The notes beneath the pieces are model-generated. The model was not told the DNA's origin, made no database searches, and saw nothing but the letters and a program-made list of their open reading frames with translations. This document shows positions 42,526 through 52,252 of a stretch of DNA of 64,000 bases, one piece after another. Numbering within the stretch: position 1 is the stretch's first letter; each line of letters opens with the position of its first letter. This DNA comes from an uncultured Collinsella sp. (GTDB lineage Bacteria; Actinomycetota; Coriobacteriia; Coriobacteriales; Coriobacteriaceae). The position numbers and the translations under genes are program-made. The stretch is taken from the NCBI GenBank assembly GCA_902479135.1, contig CABSNU010000008.1, positions 1-64,000 of the forward strand. The letters run 5' to 3'.

Positions 42526-45303
42526 CTAACCGCGGTGACGGGCGCGGCTGTACGGCGTATCCACCATAGGCAGATTCGGGCGCAGCTTACCGTCGAATGC
42601 ACGATAGGCGTTCTGCACGGCGGGCGCCGTGGGAATCGTTGCGATCTCGCCGATGCCCTTGCCGCCGTATGCCACGGGCAGCAGCTCGTCCTTCTCCACA
42701 TAGATGGCGTGGATATCCGGAATCTCGGGCGCACGGAACAGCCCGAGCGTACCGTACCTTGCCTGGGGCACGCAGTCCTTGAGCGGCCAGTCCTCGGTCA
42801 GTGCATAACCCATACCCATGAGCACGCCGCCTTCGATCTGACCCTGGATGGAGATGGGATTGACCACCTTGCCGGAATCGTGCGCAGCATAGACCTCGCT
42901 CACGCGGCCGTCATCATCCAGAATGACCACATGCGTGGCAAAACCGTAGCAGATGTGGCTCTTGGGGTTGGGAACGTCGGCGCCCAGCTTGTCGGTCGGC
43001 TCCAGGTACACGTAGCCAAACTCGCACCCCTCGAGCGCCTTGATGGCGGCCGCGGGATCCTGAGGATGCATGCCCTGGCCGGCGACGAGCTCCTGAGTGC
43101 GCAGCTGATAGGCGCGACCGTCGTCGTACTCAATCTTGACGCCGTCGCCATGCGCGCTCACCGGAGCGGCGGGCGCAGGCTTGCCAGCCTCGATGTCAAG
43201 CATGGCATCGCGCAGCAGGAAGGCGGCACCGCGCACGGCCTCACCGGTCACGACCGTCTGACGCGAGCCAGACGTGGTGCCAGAGTCGGGCGCGTTCTCG
43301 GTGGAACACTCGCCATTGGCAATGCAGCTCAGCGGCAGGCCACATGCCTCGGCAACGTCCTGCAAAAAGACGGTGTTGCAACCCTGGCCGATGTCGGACG
43401 TGGCGGCGTAGACCACGGCGCGGCCATCCTCGACGCGAATCTTGCAGCGACCGGCATCGGGCAGGCCCACGCCCACGCCGGCGTTCTTCATGGCGCAGGC
43501 GATACCGGCGTGTCCGGGATGCGCGTAATAGGCATCCTTGACTTCGAGCAGCGTCTCCTTAAGCGCCGTGGAGCAGTCGGCAATCTGGCCGTTGGGCAGA
43601 ACCTCGCCCGGCTCGATGGCGTTACGGTAGCGGATCTCCCACGGATCCAAGCCGACCTTCTCGGCAAGCAGGTCAATCAGGCTCTCGAGCGCAAACTCGG
43701 ACTGGCAAACGCCAAAGCCGCGGTACGCACCGGCGGGCGGGTTGTTGGTGTAGTAGCCAAAGCCGCGAATGTCGGTGTTCTGGTACTTGTAGGGGCCGAC
43801 GGCATGTGTGCAGGCGCGCTCGAGCACCGGGCCGCACAGCGACGCGTAGGCGCCGGTATCAAAGTTGATCTCACAGTCCAGGCCGGTAAAGTTGCCCTCG
43901 GCGTCACAGCCCAGCGTAAAGGTGCCGTCCATGGCGTGGCGCTTGGGGTGGAACGCGAGCGACTCGGCGCGCGTGAGCTTGCACTTCACAGGGCGTTGGA
44001 GCTTATAGGCAGCGAGCGCGGCCAGGTGCTGGACGGACACGTCCTCCTTGCCGCCAAAGCCGCCGCCCACGAGCATGGTCTCGACGACCACGCGCTCGGG
44101 CTCGTTGTCCCAGCCAAACATGTGGGCGCACTCTTTGCGCGTGTCGTAGGCGCCCTGGTCGGTCGACTGCACCTTGACGCCGTTCTTGTACGGGAAGGCC
44201 ACGGCACACTCGGGCTCCAAGAAGGCATGCTCGGTAAAGGGCGTGGTAAAGCGCTGCGTCACGGTGAACGCGCTTTCGGCCAGCGCCTTGGCGGCGTCGC
44301 CGCGCGTCACGTGGCGGCTCTGACACACGTTGTCCTTGAGCTCCACCGTGTTGCCGAAGGCAAAGAAGCTGTCGTGCAGGCGCGGGGCGTCAGCAGCCCT
44401 GGCCTCGACAATGTTACGCACGGGCTCCAGCGGCTCGTAATCAATCTTTACGAGCTTCTTGGCCTTCTCGAGCGTCGCCTCGTCCTCGGCAACCACCAGC
44501 ACAATGGCATCGCCCACGCAGCGGGTGATATCGCCCGCCGCGATCATGACGTCCCAGTCCTGGATAAGGTGGCCGACCTGGTTGACCGGCACGTCCTCGG
44601 CGCGCAGGATACCCACCACACCGGGCAGGGCCTCGGCCTTGGAGGTATCGATGGAGAGCACACGGGCGCGCGGGTACTTGGAGCGCACGGCGCTGGCATA
44701 GGTCAGGCCCGTCTGGTCGATCTCGTCGATGTCGTCGGGGTACTTGCCCTCGCCGAGCACCTTCTTGCGCACGTCGATACGGAAGGCGCGCTTGCCTACG
44801 CCGTAGTTGTCGCCGCGCTCCAGATCCTCGTCGATCTGCTTTTCGCCGCGGAGCACCGCAGCGGCCAGCGAAATGCCCTCGATAATCTTCTTGTAGCCGG
44901 TGCAGCGGCAGACGTTGCCGCGGATGGCGTACTTGATCTGCTCCTCGGTGGGCTCGGGGTCCTCGGCGATGAGCGCCGCACCCGCCATGACCATGCCGGG
45001 GATGCAAAAACCGCACTGCACGGCGCCCACGGCGCCAAAGGCGTACACAAATGCCTCGCGCACGTCCTCGGGCAGGCCCTCGACAGTCACGATGTCGCGT
45101 CCGGCGGCAAGAGCGGTGGTCAGCACGCAAGCCTTGATGGCCGCACCGTCCACATGGATGGTGCAGGTACCGCACGCGCCCTCGGAGCAGCCGTCCTTGG
45201 CGGAGTGAATATGCAGGTCGTCGCGCAGGTAGCGCAGCAGCGGCTTGTTTTGGGTCGTCGTGTGCTCGACGCCGTTAACGGTAAAAGTGAATTCCTGTGC
45301 CAT
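42526..45303 (-). CDS. xdhD: Molybdenum hydroxylase, xanthine dehydrogenase-like (selenium-dependent type)
   Basis: 925-residue fusion of the iron-sulfur and molybdopterin parts of a xanthine dehydrogenase. Residues 1-160 hold two [2Fe-2S] sites: CSEGACGTC near residue 39, then CGFC near residue 98 and CRCTG near residue 133. The catalytic part has GGGFGGKED near residue 413, AYRGFG near residue 524 and KGIGEIAT with the catalytic Glu near residue 882. The fusion matches E. coli XdhD. Clustering with yqeB and yqeC indicates a labile selenium in the active site; no selenocysteine is needed. Likely oxidises hypoxanthine, xanthine or a related purine. No separate FAD subunit is encoded nearby. 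Confidence 0.92.
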   Translation of the reverse strand: MAQEFTFTVNGVEHTTTQNKPLLRYLRDDLHIHSAKDGCSEGACGTCTIHVDGAAIKACVLTTALAAGRDIVTVEGLPEDVREAFVYAFGAVGAVQCGFCIPGMVMAGAALIAEDPEPTEEQIKYAIRGNVCRCTGYKKIIEGISLAAAVLRGEKQIDEDLERGDNYGVGKRAFRIDVRKKVLGEGKYPDDIDEIDQTGLTYASAVRSKYPRARVLSIDTSKAEALPGVVGILRAEDVPVNQVGHLIQDWDVMIAAGDITRCVGDAIVLVVAEDEATLEKAKKLVKIDYEPLEPVRNIVEARAADAPRLHDSFFAFGNTVELKDNVCQSRHVTRGDAAKALAESAFTVTQRFTTPFTEHAFLEPECAVAFPYKNGVKVQSTDQGAYDTRKECAHMFGWDNEPERVVVETMLVGGGFGGKEDVSVQHLAALAAYKLQRPVKCKLTRAESLAFHPKRHAMDGTFTLGCDAEGNFTGLDCEINFDTGAYASLCGPVLERACTHAVGPYKYQNTDIRGFGYYTNNPPAGAYRGFGVCQSEFALESLIDLLAEKVGLDPWEIRYRNAIEPGEVLPNGQIADCSTALKETLLEVKDAYYAHPGHAGIACAMKNAGVGVGLPDAGRCKIRVEDGRAVVYAATSDIGQGCNTVFLQDVAEACGLPLSCIANGECSTENAPDSGTTSGSRQTVVTGEAVRGAAFLLRDAMLDIEAGKPAPAAPVSAHGDGVKIEYDDGRAYQLRTQELVAGQGMHPQDPAAAIKALEGCEFGYVYLEPTDKLGADVPNPKSHICYGFATHVVILDDDGRVSEVYAAHDSGKVVNPISIQGQIEGGVLMGMGYALTEDWPLKDCVPQARYGTLGLFRAPEIPDIHAIYVEKDELLPVAYGGKGIGEIATIPTAPAVQNAYRAFDGKLRPNLPMVDTPYSRARHRG

Positions 45304-45315
45304 GGTGATTCCCTT

Positions 45316-45795
45316 CTACACGCCGGCGGCGATGCCGGTGCGGTCGTGAATGGCGCCATGCGGGCAGACGACGGCGCACATGTCGCACGATAGGCAGTCC
45401 ACGCCGTCGATATGGGCGCAGTTGTCCTCGATACGGATAGCGCCAGCGGGGCACTTTTTGGCGCACATGCCGCAACCGATGCAGCTCGTGTCGCAAATCT
45501 TGCGAGCGATGGCGCCCTTATCGGTGTTGTTGCAGCGCACCAGGATATTCTGGTAGCCAGGAACGAAGGCAATCACGCGCTGCGGGCACGCCATGCCGCA
45601 CAGGCCACAGCCCGTGCACTTGGAGCGATCCACGCGGGCGATGCCATCAACCAGCGCAATGGCGCCGTGGGGGCAGGCCGTGACGCAGGCGCCACAGCCA
45701 ATGCAGCCTTCGCTGCAGCGGGCGTCGCCGCCTGCGGAGGCACAGCCGCTTCCGCAGGCAACGTAGGCCACGTTATGTTGAATGGATTTGGCCAT
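45316..45795 (-). CDS. RnfB-like polyferredoxin (4Fe-4S protein)
   Basis: Electron-transfer protein of 159 residues with four CxxCxxCxxxCP groups: CIGCGACVTACP, CTGCGLCGMACP, CIGCGMCAKKCP and CLSCDMCAVVCP, plus extra cysteines near the start. The segment CNNTDKGAIARKICDTSC followed by DNCAHID resembles the ferredoxin domain of RnfB. It lies 12 bases after ygfK and 13 before xdhD, so it probably carries electrons between the hydroxylase and the YgfK flavoprotein. No signal or membrane segment. Confidence 0.88.
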   Translation of the reverse strand: MAKSIQHNVAYVACGSGCASAGGDARCSEGCIGCGACVTACPHGAIALVDGIARVDRSKCTGCGLCGMACPQRVIAFVPGYQNILVRCNNTDKGAIARKICDTSCIGCGMCAKKCPAGAIRIEDNCAHIDGVDCLSCDMCAVVCPHGAIHDRTGIAAGV

Positions 45796-45806
45796 AAGAG
45801 ACTCGC

Positions 45807-48806
45807 CTATTTCTTAAGAAGGTACGAATAGTTGTCGCGCACGGCCCTGATGGTCAGGCGGACGGCCTCGGGAAGACCGGTGTTGACGGCATCGACCGAG
45901 ACGGTGCGGACCGTGCCGGCGACGCGGACTTTAAAGTGGTCCTCGTCCACAGCCAGGAAGCCCTCGTTCTCGGAGTTCTCCATGTCCTGCTCGCTCCAGA
46001 ACAGGGTGAGCTTGTCCTTATAGGGACGACCCTCCTGGTAGGGGCAGAACACGGCGCAGTTGCCGCACTCGTTGCACATGCCGTCGACATGTACCACCTG
46101 ATGCTTGGCCAGGCCCGGCACTTTTATTGCCACGTTGGCGCGGTTGGGGCACACATCGCAGCAGACCTCGCACACCGAGCCGCAGCCCAGGCAGCGAGTC
46201 TTGGTGCAGTTGCGCTTGTCACGGCACAGCGACCCCTTGCGCTCGTAGCAGGTGTCCTCGCGACCGGCCTGCTCGTTGCAGTCGACATACTTGTTAAAGT
46301 CCACGCCGGCGATGGCGCGGGCGACTTCGGCGGCGTCGGCAATAGCCTCGACCACGGTGGCAGGACCGCGACGGCAGTCGCCTGCAGCCCAAACGCCCTC
46401 GACGCCGGTGGAGGTGGCGGCAAGGCGGCCGCGACGGTCGTGCTCGACGCCCGCGGCGTCGTACAGGCTGGCATCGATGCCCTCGCCCACGGCGCAAATC
46501 ACCGTGGTGGCAGGAAGCTCGACGGTCTCGCCCGTGGCGACGGGGCTGCGACGGCCGCTTGCATCCGGCTCGCCAAGTTCCATGACGTCGCAGGTCAGCA
46601 CGGCGCCGTTGAGCGCCTTGGGCGCCAGCAGCTCGCAGAACTCAACGCCGTCGGCAAGAGCAAAATCGAGCTCTTCCTCGTCGGCGGGCATCTGCTTCTT
46701 GGTGCGGCGATACACCAGGCGCACGTTCTTCACGCCAGTCAGGCGCTTGGCCACGCGGGCCGCGTCCATAGCGGTATTGCCGGCGCCGATGACCACGACA
46801 TCCTCGCCCAGCTCGAGTTTCTCGCCCTTCTTGGCGGCCTCGAGGAACTCCAGCACGTCGAGCTCGGCACCCTCGCCCAGGCCCGCAGAGCCGGGCATCC
46901 AGGCACCGGTGGCCACGACCACGTCGGTAAAGCCCTGGGCCTTGAGCTCGTCAATGGACTCCACGCGAGCGTTGAGCTGAACCTTGGCGCCAAAGGCCAG
47001 GCAGAGCTCGGCGTCGTGGGAGATATCGTCGCTCGCGATACGGAACTCGGGGATCACGTGACGGACCACGCCGCCGAGAGAGTCGCGGGCCTCGAAGATA
47101 GTGACGGGCACGCCGGCGCGCGTCAGGAAGAACGCCGTCGCCAGACCGGCCGGGCCGCCGCCGATAACGGCAACGTTGCGCTCGGCGTCGTTGGCAATGG
47201 CCTGGGCGCGCAGCTTGGGCAGCACGGCGGTCATGGCCTCGCGGGCGGCCTTGAGCTTGCTGGCGCGAATCTGGGCGCCCTCGGGCTCGTAGAATGCACG
47301 CTCGCAGGCACGGCCGCAGGGATGCGGGCAGATGGTACCGGTAATGAACGGCAGGGCGTTGCGCTCGATGATGATGTTGAGCGCGTCCTCGTAGCGGCCC
47401 TCGTCAACAGCCGCCAGATAGGCAGGGATATCCTGCTGGATGGGGCAGCTCGTACGGCACGGCGTGGTAAAGCAGTCGGAAAGCGGGCTCTTGCCAGCGA
47501 CCTTGCGGTCGGGCAGCGGACGCAGCGGCTTCTTGTAGAGCGGGTTGGTGAGTGAGTCGGTCTGGATCGCGGTCACGGCCTCGAGAGAGACGCCCGCGAA
47601 CGGCTTGCCGTCCAGATCGGTAAACTTGCCGGCCATCTGGCTAAAGCGCTCGTAGCCACCGGGCTTGAGCACGTCGGTCGCCAGGGTGACGGGCCAAATG
47701 CCGGCATCGTACAGGGCGCGGATGTTGTAGACCGTGGCGCCGCCGGAGTAGCTGATGCGCAGCTTGCCATCGAACTGCTCGGTAATGCGACGGGCGGCCT
47801 CGATGGTCAGTGAGAACAGCGAACGGCCCGACATGTACATCTCGGTGGAGGGCAGCTCGTTTCTCGTCACGTCGACGGGGAACGTGTTGGTCAGCTTGAC
47901 GCCAAACTCCAGGCCGCGCTCGGCGCACAGGGCAATCAGGCGCTCGAACATGGGCACGGCGTCAGCCCACTGCAGGTCCTCGCGGAAGTGCGTATCGTCG
48001 AAGACGATGTAGTCAAAGCCCAGCTCGTTCAGACGCTGGCGGGCAAACTCATAGCCCAGCAGCGTGGGGTTGCACTTGATGTAGGTGTTGAGGCCCTTCT
48101 CGGTGATCAAATAGGTCGCGATGCGCTCGATCTCCGCCGGCGGGCAGCCATGCAGCGTGGACTCGGTGATGGAGTTGGAGACGCGCGCCGGGATGGACTC
48201 GACAAACGCGGCATCGACATGCTCAAACTTGTCCAGGTTAGCGAGCGCCCACGTGCGGCACTCGTTCCAGACGTCGGAGCCGCTAGCGTCCTTCATGCCC
48301 TCGATGTAGGCGTCGACCTTGGGGCTCTTGATGCCCTCGAGGTCATAGCCCACGGACATGTTGAAGACAAAGCCGTCCGGGCTACCCAGACCGTACTCGC
48401 GAGCGATCAGGTGGCAGGCAAACCATGCCTTCACGTACTCGGCAAAGGCCTGCGGAACCTCGAGCTCGGTCGACCACTCGCAGTTGTAGCACTCGTCCTG
48501 CGCCACGATGCAGGGCTTGTTCACACACTTGGAGAGCTCCTCGCCGTCCATAACCTGAACGGTCTTGAGCTCAAAGAAGCGGGAACCAGCCACATAGGAT
48601 GCCACGATGTTCTGGGCAAGCTGCGTATTGGGACCGGCGGCCGGGCCAAACGGGGTCTCGATGCGCTCGTCAAAAATGGGAAGCGCGCCCTCCTGGTTGG
48701 TCGTGACCATCTTACGCACGCCAAAGATGGCGTCCTGGGTCTTGTGCTCCTCGATGATCCAGTTCATCAGCTGCGAAAACGGGATCGGCCTCATGATGTC
48801 GCTCAT
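45807..48806 (-). CDS. ygfK: YgfK-type flavoprotein (putative selenate reductase subunit)
   Basis: 999-residue oxidoreductase. The N-terminal part (1-430) resembles dihydroorotate/dihydropyrimidine dehydrogenase barrels (TPFGPAAGPNTQLAQNIV). A GltD-like part follows: cysteine motif CRTSCP and CPHPCGRACE (about 465-510), FAD site VAVIGGGPAGLATAFF near residue 545, NAD(P) site VVVIGAGNTAMDAARVA near residue 672. The end carries iron-sulfur motifs CLGCGSVCEVCC (near 878) and CNECGNCAVFCPY (near 912). It can supply the FAD and pyridine-nucleotide function absent from the hydroxylase. The family name is historical; its client here is inferred. ATG at 48806 after GAGAGGAG. Confidence 0.92.
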   Translation of the reverse strand: MSDIMRPIPFSQLMNWIIEEHKTQDAIFGVRKMVTTNQEGALPIFDERIETPFGPAAGPNTQLAQNIVASYVAGSRFFELKTVQVMDGEELSKCVNKPCIVAQDECYNCEWSTELEVPQAFAEYVKAWFACHLIAREYGLGSPDGFVFNMSVGYDLEGIKSPKVDAYIEGMKDASGSDVWNECRTWALANLDKFEHVDAAFVESIPARVSNSITESTLHGCPPAEIERIATYLITEKGLNTYIKCNPTLLGYEFARQRLNELGFDYIVFDDTHFREDLQWADAVPMFERLIALCAERGLEFGVKLTNTFPVDVTRNELPSTEMYMSGRSLFSLTIEAARRITEQFDGKLRISYSGGATVYNIRALYDAGIWPVTLATDVLKPGGYERFSQMAGKFTDLDGKPFAGVSLEAVTAIQTDSLTNPLYKKPLRPLPDRKVAGKSPLSDCFTTPCRTSCPIQQDIPAYLAAVDEGRYEDALNIIIERNALPFITGTICPHPCGRACERAFYEPEGAQIRASKLKAAREAMTAVLPKLRAQAIANDAERNVAVIGGGPAGLATAFFLTRAGVPVTIFEARDSLGGVVRHVIPEFRIASDDISHDAELCLAFGAKVQLNARVESIDELKAQGFTDVVVATGAWMPGSAGLGEGAELDVLEFLEAAKKGEKLELGEDVVVIGAGNTAMDAARVAKRLTGVKNVRLVYRRTKKQMPADEEELDFALADGVEFCELLAPKALNGAVLTCDVMELGEPDASGRRSPVATGETVELPATTVICAVGEGIDASLYDAAGVEHDRRGRLAATSTGVEGVWAAGDCRRGPATVVEAIADAAEVARAIAGVDFNKYVDCNEQAGREDTCYERKGSLCRDKRNCTKTRCLGCGSVCEVCCDVCPNRANVAIKVPGLAKHQVVHVDGMCNECGNCAVFCPYQEGRPYKDKLTLFWSEQDMENSENEGFLAVDEDHFKVRVAGTVRTVSVDAVNTGLPEAVRLTIRAVRDNYSYLLKK

Positions 48807-48904
48807 AATGAGCTCCTCTCTGTAACGCCCGGCGAGACCGCGCGGCGGGCGCAAATACGGTGTAGCGCTAGCACAGCGCCGGCGACCCCGCGGAGGTCGC
48901 CTAT

Positions 48905-48938
48905 ACGCGCGTCGGATGCGGCGAAACATCCGACGCGC
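48905..48938 (-). other. Hairpin between ssnA and ygfK
   Basis: GCGCGTCGGATG pairs perfectly with CATCCGACGCGC around a loop of about eight bases, just after the ssnA stop. No T-run follows on the minus strand. A similar GC-rich hairpin (GTCGGCGG with CCGCCGAC, 50459-50488) lies between the permease and ssnA. Both may set the relative stability of the cotranscribed messages. Confidence 0.5.
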
Positions 48939-48954
48939 GCGAATCTACTTGTAA

Positions 48955-50310
48955 TTAGTAGGCGCGATCGTTGAGCGTGCTCCAAAGCTTCTTGGACTCG
49001 GCCATGGTCCACGCGTTGATCTTTTCCTCATCAATCCCAACGAACTCACGATCCTTGTACAGGACGCGGCCGTTGATGATGGTGGTGCGGCAGTTTTTAC
49101 CCATCATGCCAAAGAGCATGTGGCCGTCGATGTTCTCCTCGCTCAGCGGCGTAAAGGGCTTGTAGTCCATGACGATGACGTCGGCGGCAGCACCGGCCTC
49201 GAGTACGCCGAGCTTGCGATCAAAGTACTTGCTCGCCATCTTGGCGTTGTTCTCGAACAGCATGGTCATGGCCTCGCACCAGCCCACGTTGGGCATGGCG
49301 GCGTTGTGGCGCTGAATGATCAGGAAGACCTTAAGGCTCTCGAGCATATCGTGGGTGTAGGCGTCGGTGCCCATGCACACGGGGATACCGCGGCGGAAGA
49401 ACTCGAGCACGGGGGCGCAGCCCACGGCGTTGCCCATATTGGATTCGGGGTTGTTGACGAGCCAGGTGCCGGACTCCTTAACGATATCCATCTCGGCGGG
49501 CGTCACGTGGATGCAGTGGCCGAGCATGGTGTCGGGACCCAGCAGGTTGTGCTGCAGCAGGCGCTCGACGGGGCTGATGCCGCCGCGGTTGAGGCGGGAG
49601 TCCCACACGTCATTCATGCCCTCACACACATGGATGTGGAAGCCGGTCAGGCCATTGTTGGCCTCGGCCATCTTATCCATGGTCTCGTCCGAAAGCGTAA
49701 AGGTGGCATGTCCGCCAAACATGGCGGCGATCATGTGGTTGTCGTTATCGCGACGCTCCTTGGCGGCCCACTGGGCAAACTCGGCGTTCTCGGCAATGGC
49801 CTGGTCGCATTTTTCCTGGCCGCGGCGGTCGGAGACCTCGTAGCACAGGCACGAACGCATGCCCAGCTCCTGAGCTGCATCCTTAATGGTAAAGAGGCTT
49901 CCCGGGATCTCGCAGAAGCTCGCATGGTGATCGAAGATCGTGGTGACGCCATCGCGGATGGAGTCAAGAATCGTGGCATAGGCGCTGGCCTTGGTGCCGT
50001 CGAGCGTCAGGTTGTCATCGATCTTCCACCACTGCTGCTCAAGATTCTCCAGGAAGTTGGTGGGGTTGCAACCCTTAATGGCAAGGCCGCGGGCCAGACC
50101 CGAGTAGATGTGGGTGTGGCAATTGATGAGTCCGGGCATGATGAGGTTGCCCTGGGCGTCGACGTACTCGGCATCCGGGTACTTGGCCTTGAGCTCGCAC
50201 TCGGGGCCCACTTCGACGATCATATCTCCGTCAATGGCGACCGCACCGTTTGGAATGAATGGGGTCTGAGCGTTGCGAGTAAAGACGGAACCGTTAGCGA
50301 CCAGAAGCAT
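48955..50310 (-). CDS. ssnA: Putative aminohydrolase SsnA
   Basis: Metal-dependent amidohydrolase of the guanine-deaminase/chlorohydrolase type, 451 residues. Metal ligands are visible in LINCHTHIYSGLARG near residue 63, FHIHVCEG near residue 222, GHCIHVTP near residue 257 and MGTDAYTHDM near residue 316. In E. coli and in gut purine-degradation clusters it is paired with ygfK; a ring-deaminating or ring-opening role is likely but unproven. ATG at 50310 with AAGGGAGC upstream is preferred to ATG at 50328, which has no binding site. Confidence 0.93.
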   Translation of the reverse strand: MLLVANGSVFTRNAQTPFIPNGAVAIDGDMIVEVGPECELKAKYPDAEYVDAQGNLIMPGLINCHTHIYSGLARGLAIKGCNPTNFLENLEQQWWKIDDNLTLDGTKASAYATILDSIRDGVTTIFDHHASFCEIPGSLFTIKDAAQELGMRSCLCYEVSDRRGQEKCDQAIAENAEFAQWAAKERRDNDNHMIAAMFGGHATFTLSDETMDKMAEANNGLTGFHIHVCEGMNDVWDSRLNRGGISPVERLLQHNLLGPDTMLGHCIHVTPAEMDIVKESGTWLVNNPESNMGNAVGCAPVLEFFRRGIPVCMGTDAYTHDMLESLKVFLIIQRHNAAMPNVGWCEAMTMLFENNAKMASKYFDRKLGVLEAGAAADVIVMDYKPFTPLSEENIDGHMLFGMMGKNCRTTIINGRVLYKDREFVGIDEEKINAWTMAESKKLWSTLNDRAY

Positions 50311-50505
50311 AAATGCTCCCTTCAACATCAGGGGCGGGGTTTGACACCTCTGACATAGCGGAGTGCGAAGCGCCGGCCTACACCGGAAACGGGCCCTCTC
50401 CCGTCAACGCTTCACCAAAGGGGCAAACCCTTTGAAGTGCGGCTTGGCGCCGCATGACGTCGGCGGACGAGGCGATGCGCCCGCCGACGAATAGCACCGA
50501 ATTGG

Positions 50506-51900
50506 TTACTTCTTGCTCTCGGGCAAGACCAGATCCACGGCAGCGTCCTTGGCAGCATCGATGTGCTGAGCCACGACCGGCGTCTGCGGAAGGATCAGGT
50601 TAAGGACAATGGCCATGATGGCGGTGGGGGTCACGGCATTGGAGCCGATGACGGTGGACACCCAGGCGGGCATACCCTCGCCGGCAAGGCAACCGCTGGC
50701 CATCCAGATACCCAGGCCAAAGACGACGGAGGTACCGACGATGGTGGTAGTGCGCTGCGTGAGGCCCTCGCGGGTGAACATGCGCACGCCGTTCATGGTG
50801 ATGGTGCCAAAGACGCCGACGGTCGCGCCGCCGATGACGGGCTGCGGGATAGCGGAAAGGACGGCAGAGAGCTGCGGGAACAAACCAGCGATGGCAAAGA
50901 CGGCCGCGATGATCACAAAGACCCACTTGTTGACGACCTTGTTGGAGCAGATGATGCCCACGTTCTGGCCAAGGGCGCTGGTGGGAAGACCGCCCAGCAG
51001 GCCGCCGATCATAGAGGTGAGGCCCTGGGACACGATAGCGCCGGAGAGCTCGCGCTCGGTGGGCATACGGTCGATGGAGCCCAGGCAGGCGGCGGAGACG
51101 TCGCCGATAACCTGAATGGCGACCATGGGGAACACGACGGCGAGGGTAATGCAGACCTCGGGATCAAACTCGAGCGCGTAGGGCATGAGCTTGGGAAGCG
51201 CGAAGACCTGGGCGGTAGCGACGCTGGAGAAGTCGATCATGCCAAAGGGGATGGAGACAATCATGCCGACGATCATGCCAAAGAATACGGAGCCCAGCTT
51301 GAGCGTGCCCTTGCCAAAGTTGGCGAGCGCAAAGACCACGGCGAAGGTGATAAGAGCGACGCACCATGCCTGCGGGGTGCCCCACAGCGGCGTGCCCATG
51401 CCACCGGCCATGTACTTGACGGCCGTGGGATAGAGAGAGACGCCAATGGAGAAGATGACCGTACCGGTCACGACGGGCGGGAACAGCCACTTGATCTTGC
51501 TGTAGGCCAGACCAAAGAGGACCGCGACGGCGCCGCCGACGATCTCGCCTCCCAACAGCGCGCCAAAGCTAAAGCCCGAGGCGCCCATGGCCTGCAGGGC
51601 CGGGAGGAACGCGAACGAAACGCCCATGACGATGGGCAGGCCGCCGCCGATGCGACGGAAGGGAGCGAAAGCCTGAAGGGCCGTGTCGATCGCCGAAAGA
51701 ATGAGCGCGACCTGAATGATATCGGTGCTCTGCTGGCTATTAAAGCCGTAGACGCCGGCCATGATGACAGCCGGGGTAATGATACCGGCAAACGATGCCA
51801 GTACGTGCTGAAGGGCACACGGGATCATTTCCTTAACGGGAGGCATGCCTTCGCGAGTGAACAGGGCTTCAGTGCCGTTCGTAACCGTCTCCTGGGTCAT
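50506..51900 (-). CDS. Purine (xanthine/urate) permease, NCS2 family
   Basis: Proton-coupled nucleobase transporter in the cytoplasmic membrane, 464 residues with about 14 membrane segments. The family motif appears as QVIGDVSAACLGSIDRMPTE near residue 260, and GGLPTSALGQNVGII near residue 303 matches the NAT signature region. The context (first gene before ssnA-ygfK-ferredoxin-xdhD) supports xanthine, hypoxanthine or urate as substrate; the exact purine cannot be read from sequence. Divergent from a YheO-type regulator. Confidence 0.92.
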   Translation of the reverse strand: MTQETVTNGTEALFTREGMPPVKEMIPCALQHVLASFAGIITPAVIMAGVYGFNSQQSTDIIQVALILSAIDTALQAFAPFRRIGGGLPIVMGVSFAFLPALQAMGASGFSFGALLGGEIVGGAVAVLFGLAYSKIKWLFPPVVTGTVIFSIGVSLYPTAVKYMAGGMGTPLWGTPQAWCVALITFAVVFALANFGKGTLKLGSVFFGMIVGMIVSIPFGMIDFSSVATAQVFALPKLMPYALEFDPEVCITLAVVFPMVAIQVIGDVSAACLGSIDRMPTERELSGAIVSQGLTSMIGGLLGGLPTSALGQNVGIICSNKVVNKWVFVIIAAVFAIAGLFPQLSAVLSAIPQPVIGGATVGVFGTITMNGVRMFTREGLTQRTTTIVGTSVVFGLGIWMASGCLAGEGMPAWVSTVIGSNAVTPTAIMAIVLNLILPQTPVVAQHIDAAKDAAVDLVLPESKK

Positions 51901-52252
51901 TTGACCACCAATCCTCGAAATAGTTGTTTTCGCATCTAACGCTCTATTGTGACGCAGTGCGGGGTTGAGGTTGTGCCTTCGTTGGATATCGTATTAAAGA
52001 TGGTTCTCATTCTCAATAATAATTTTTTGTTATCAGACTATTCTTAAGCTGAAATAACTCGTTTCCGCAGGTCAGGAATGTGTCTGGTCTAAATAACATC
52101 TTACTTTTCTTTTGGTCGACCGTTTACCGCCAAAATCATACCGTTCGTCTGCATTACGCAATGTACCTGCGGATATACGAGATGATGAGCAGCGTGTTAC
52201 CATGAGAAAAAATTGTTATGAACATTTCCGATTTCACCCAAAGGAGTTACCC
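51901..52252. promoter_or_regulatory. Divergent promoter region of the purine permease unit
   Basis: A 352-bp AT-rich space between the permease and a divergent YheO-type regulator. It contains an imperfect dyad GTTATCAG (52030-52037) with CTGAAATAAC (52049-52058), and a related word TCTAAATAAC near 52088. The AACAAA-N3-TTTGTT sites of the other regulator are absent. No purine riboswitch was recognised by eye. No gene is seen. Confidence 0.45.

Noticed and set aside
42526..45303. Selenocysteine codon in the molybdenum hydroxylase
   Set aside because: The reading frame has no internal TGA. Selenium in this enzyme class is a labile ligand, not selenocysteine.
51901..52252. Purine or xanthine riboswitch upstream of the permease
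   Set aside because: No three-way junction with the conserved purine-riboswitch core could be recognised by eye in the leader; only an imperfect dyad is seen.
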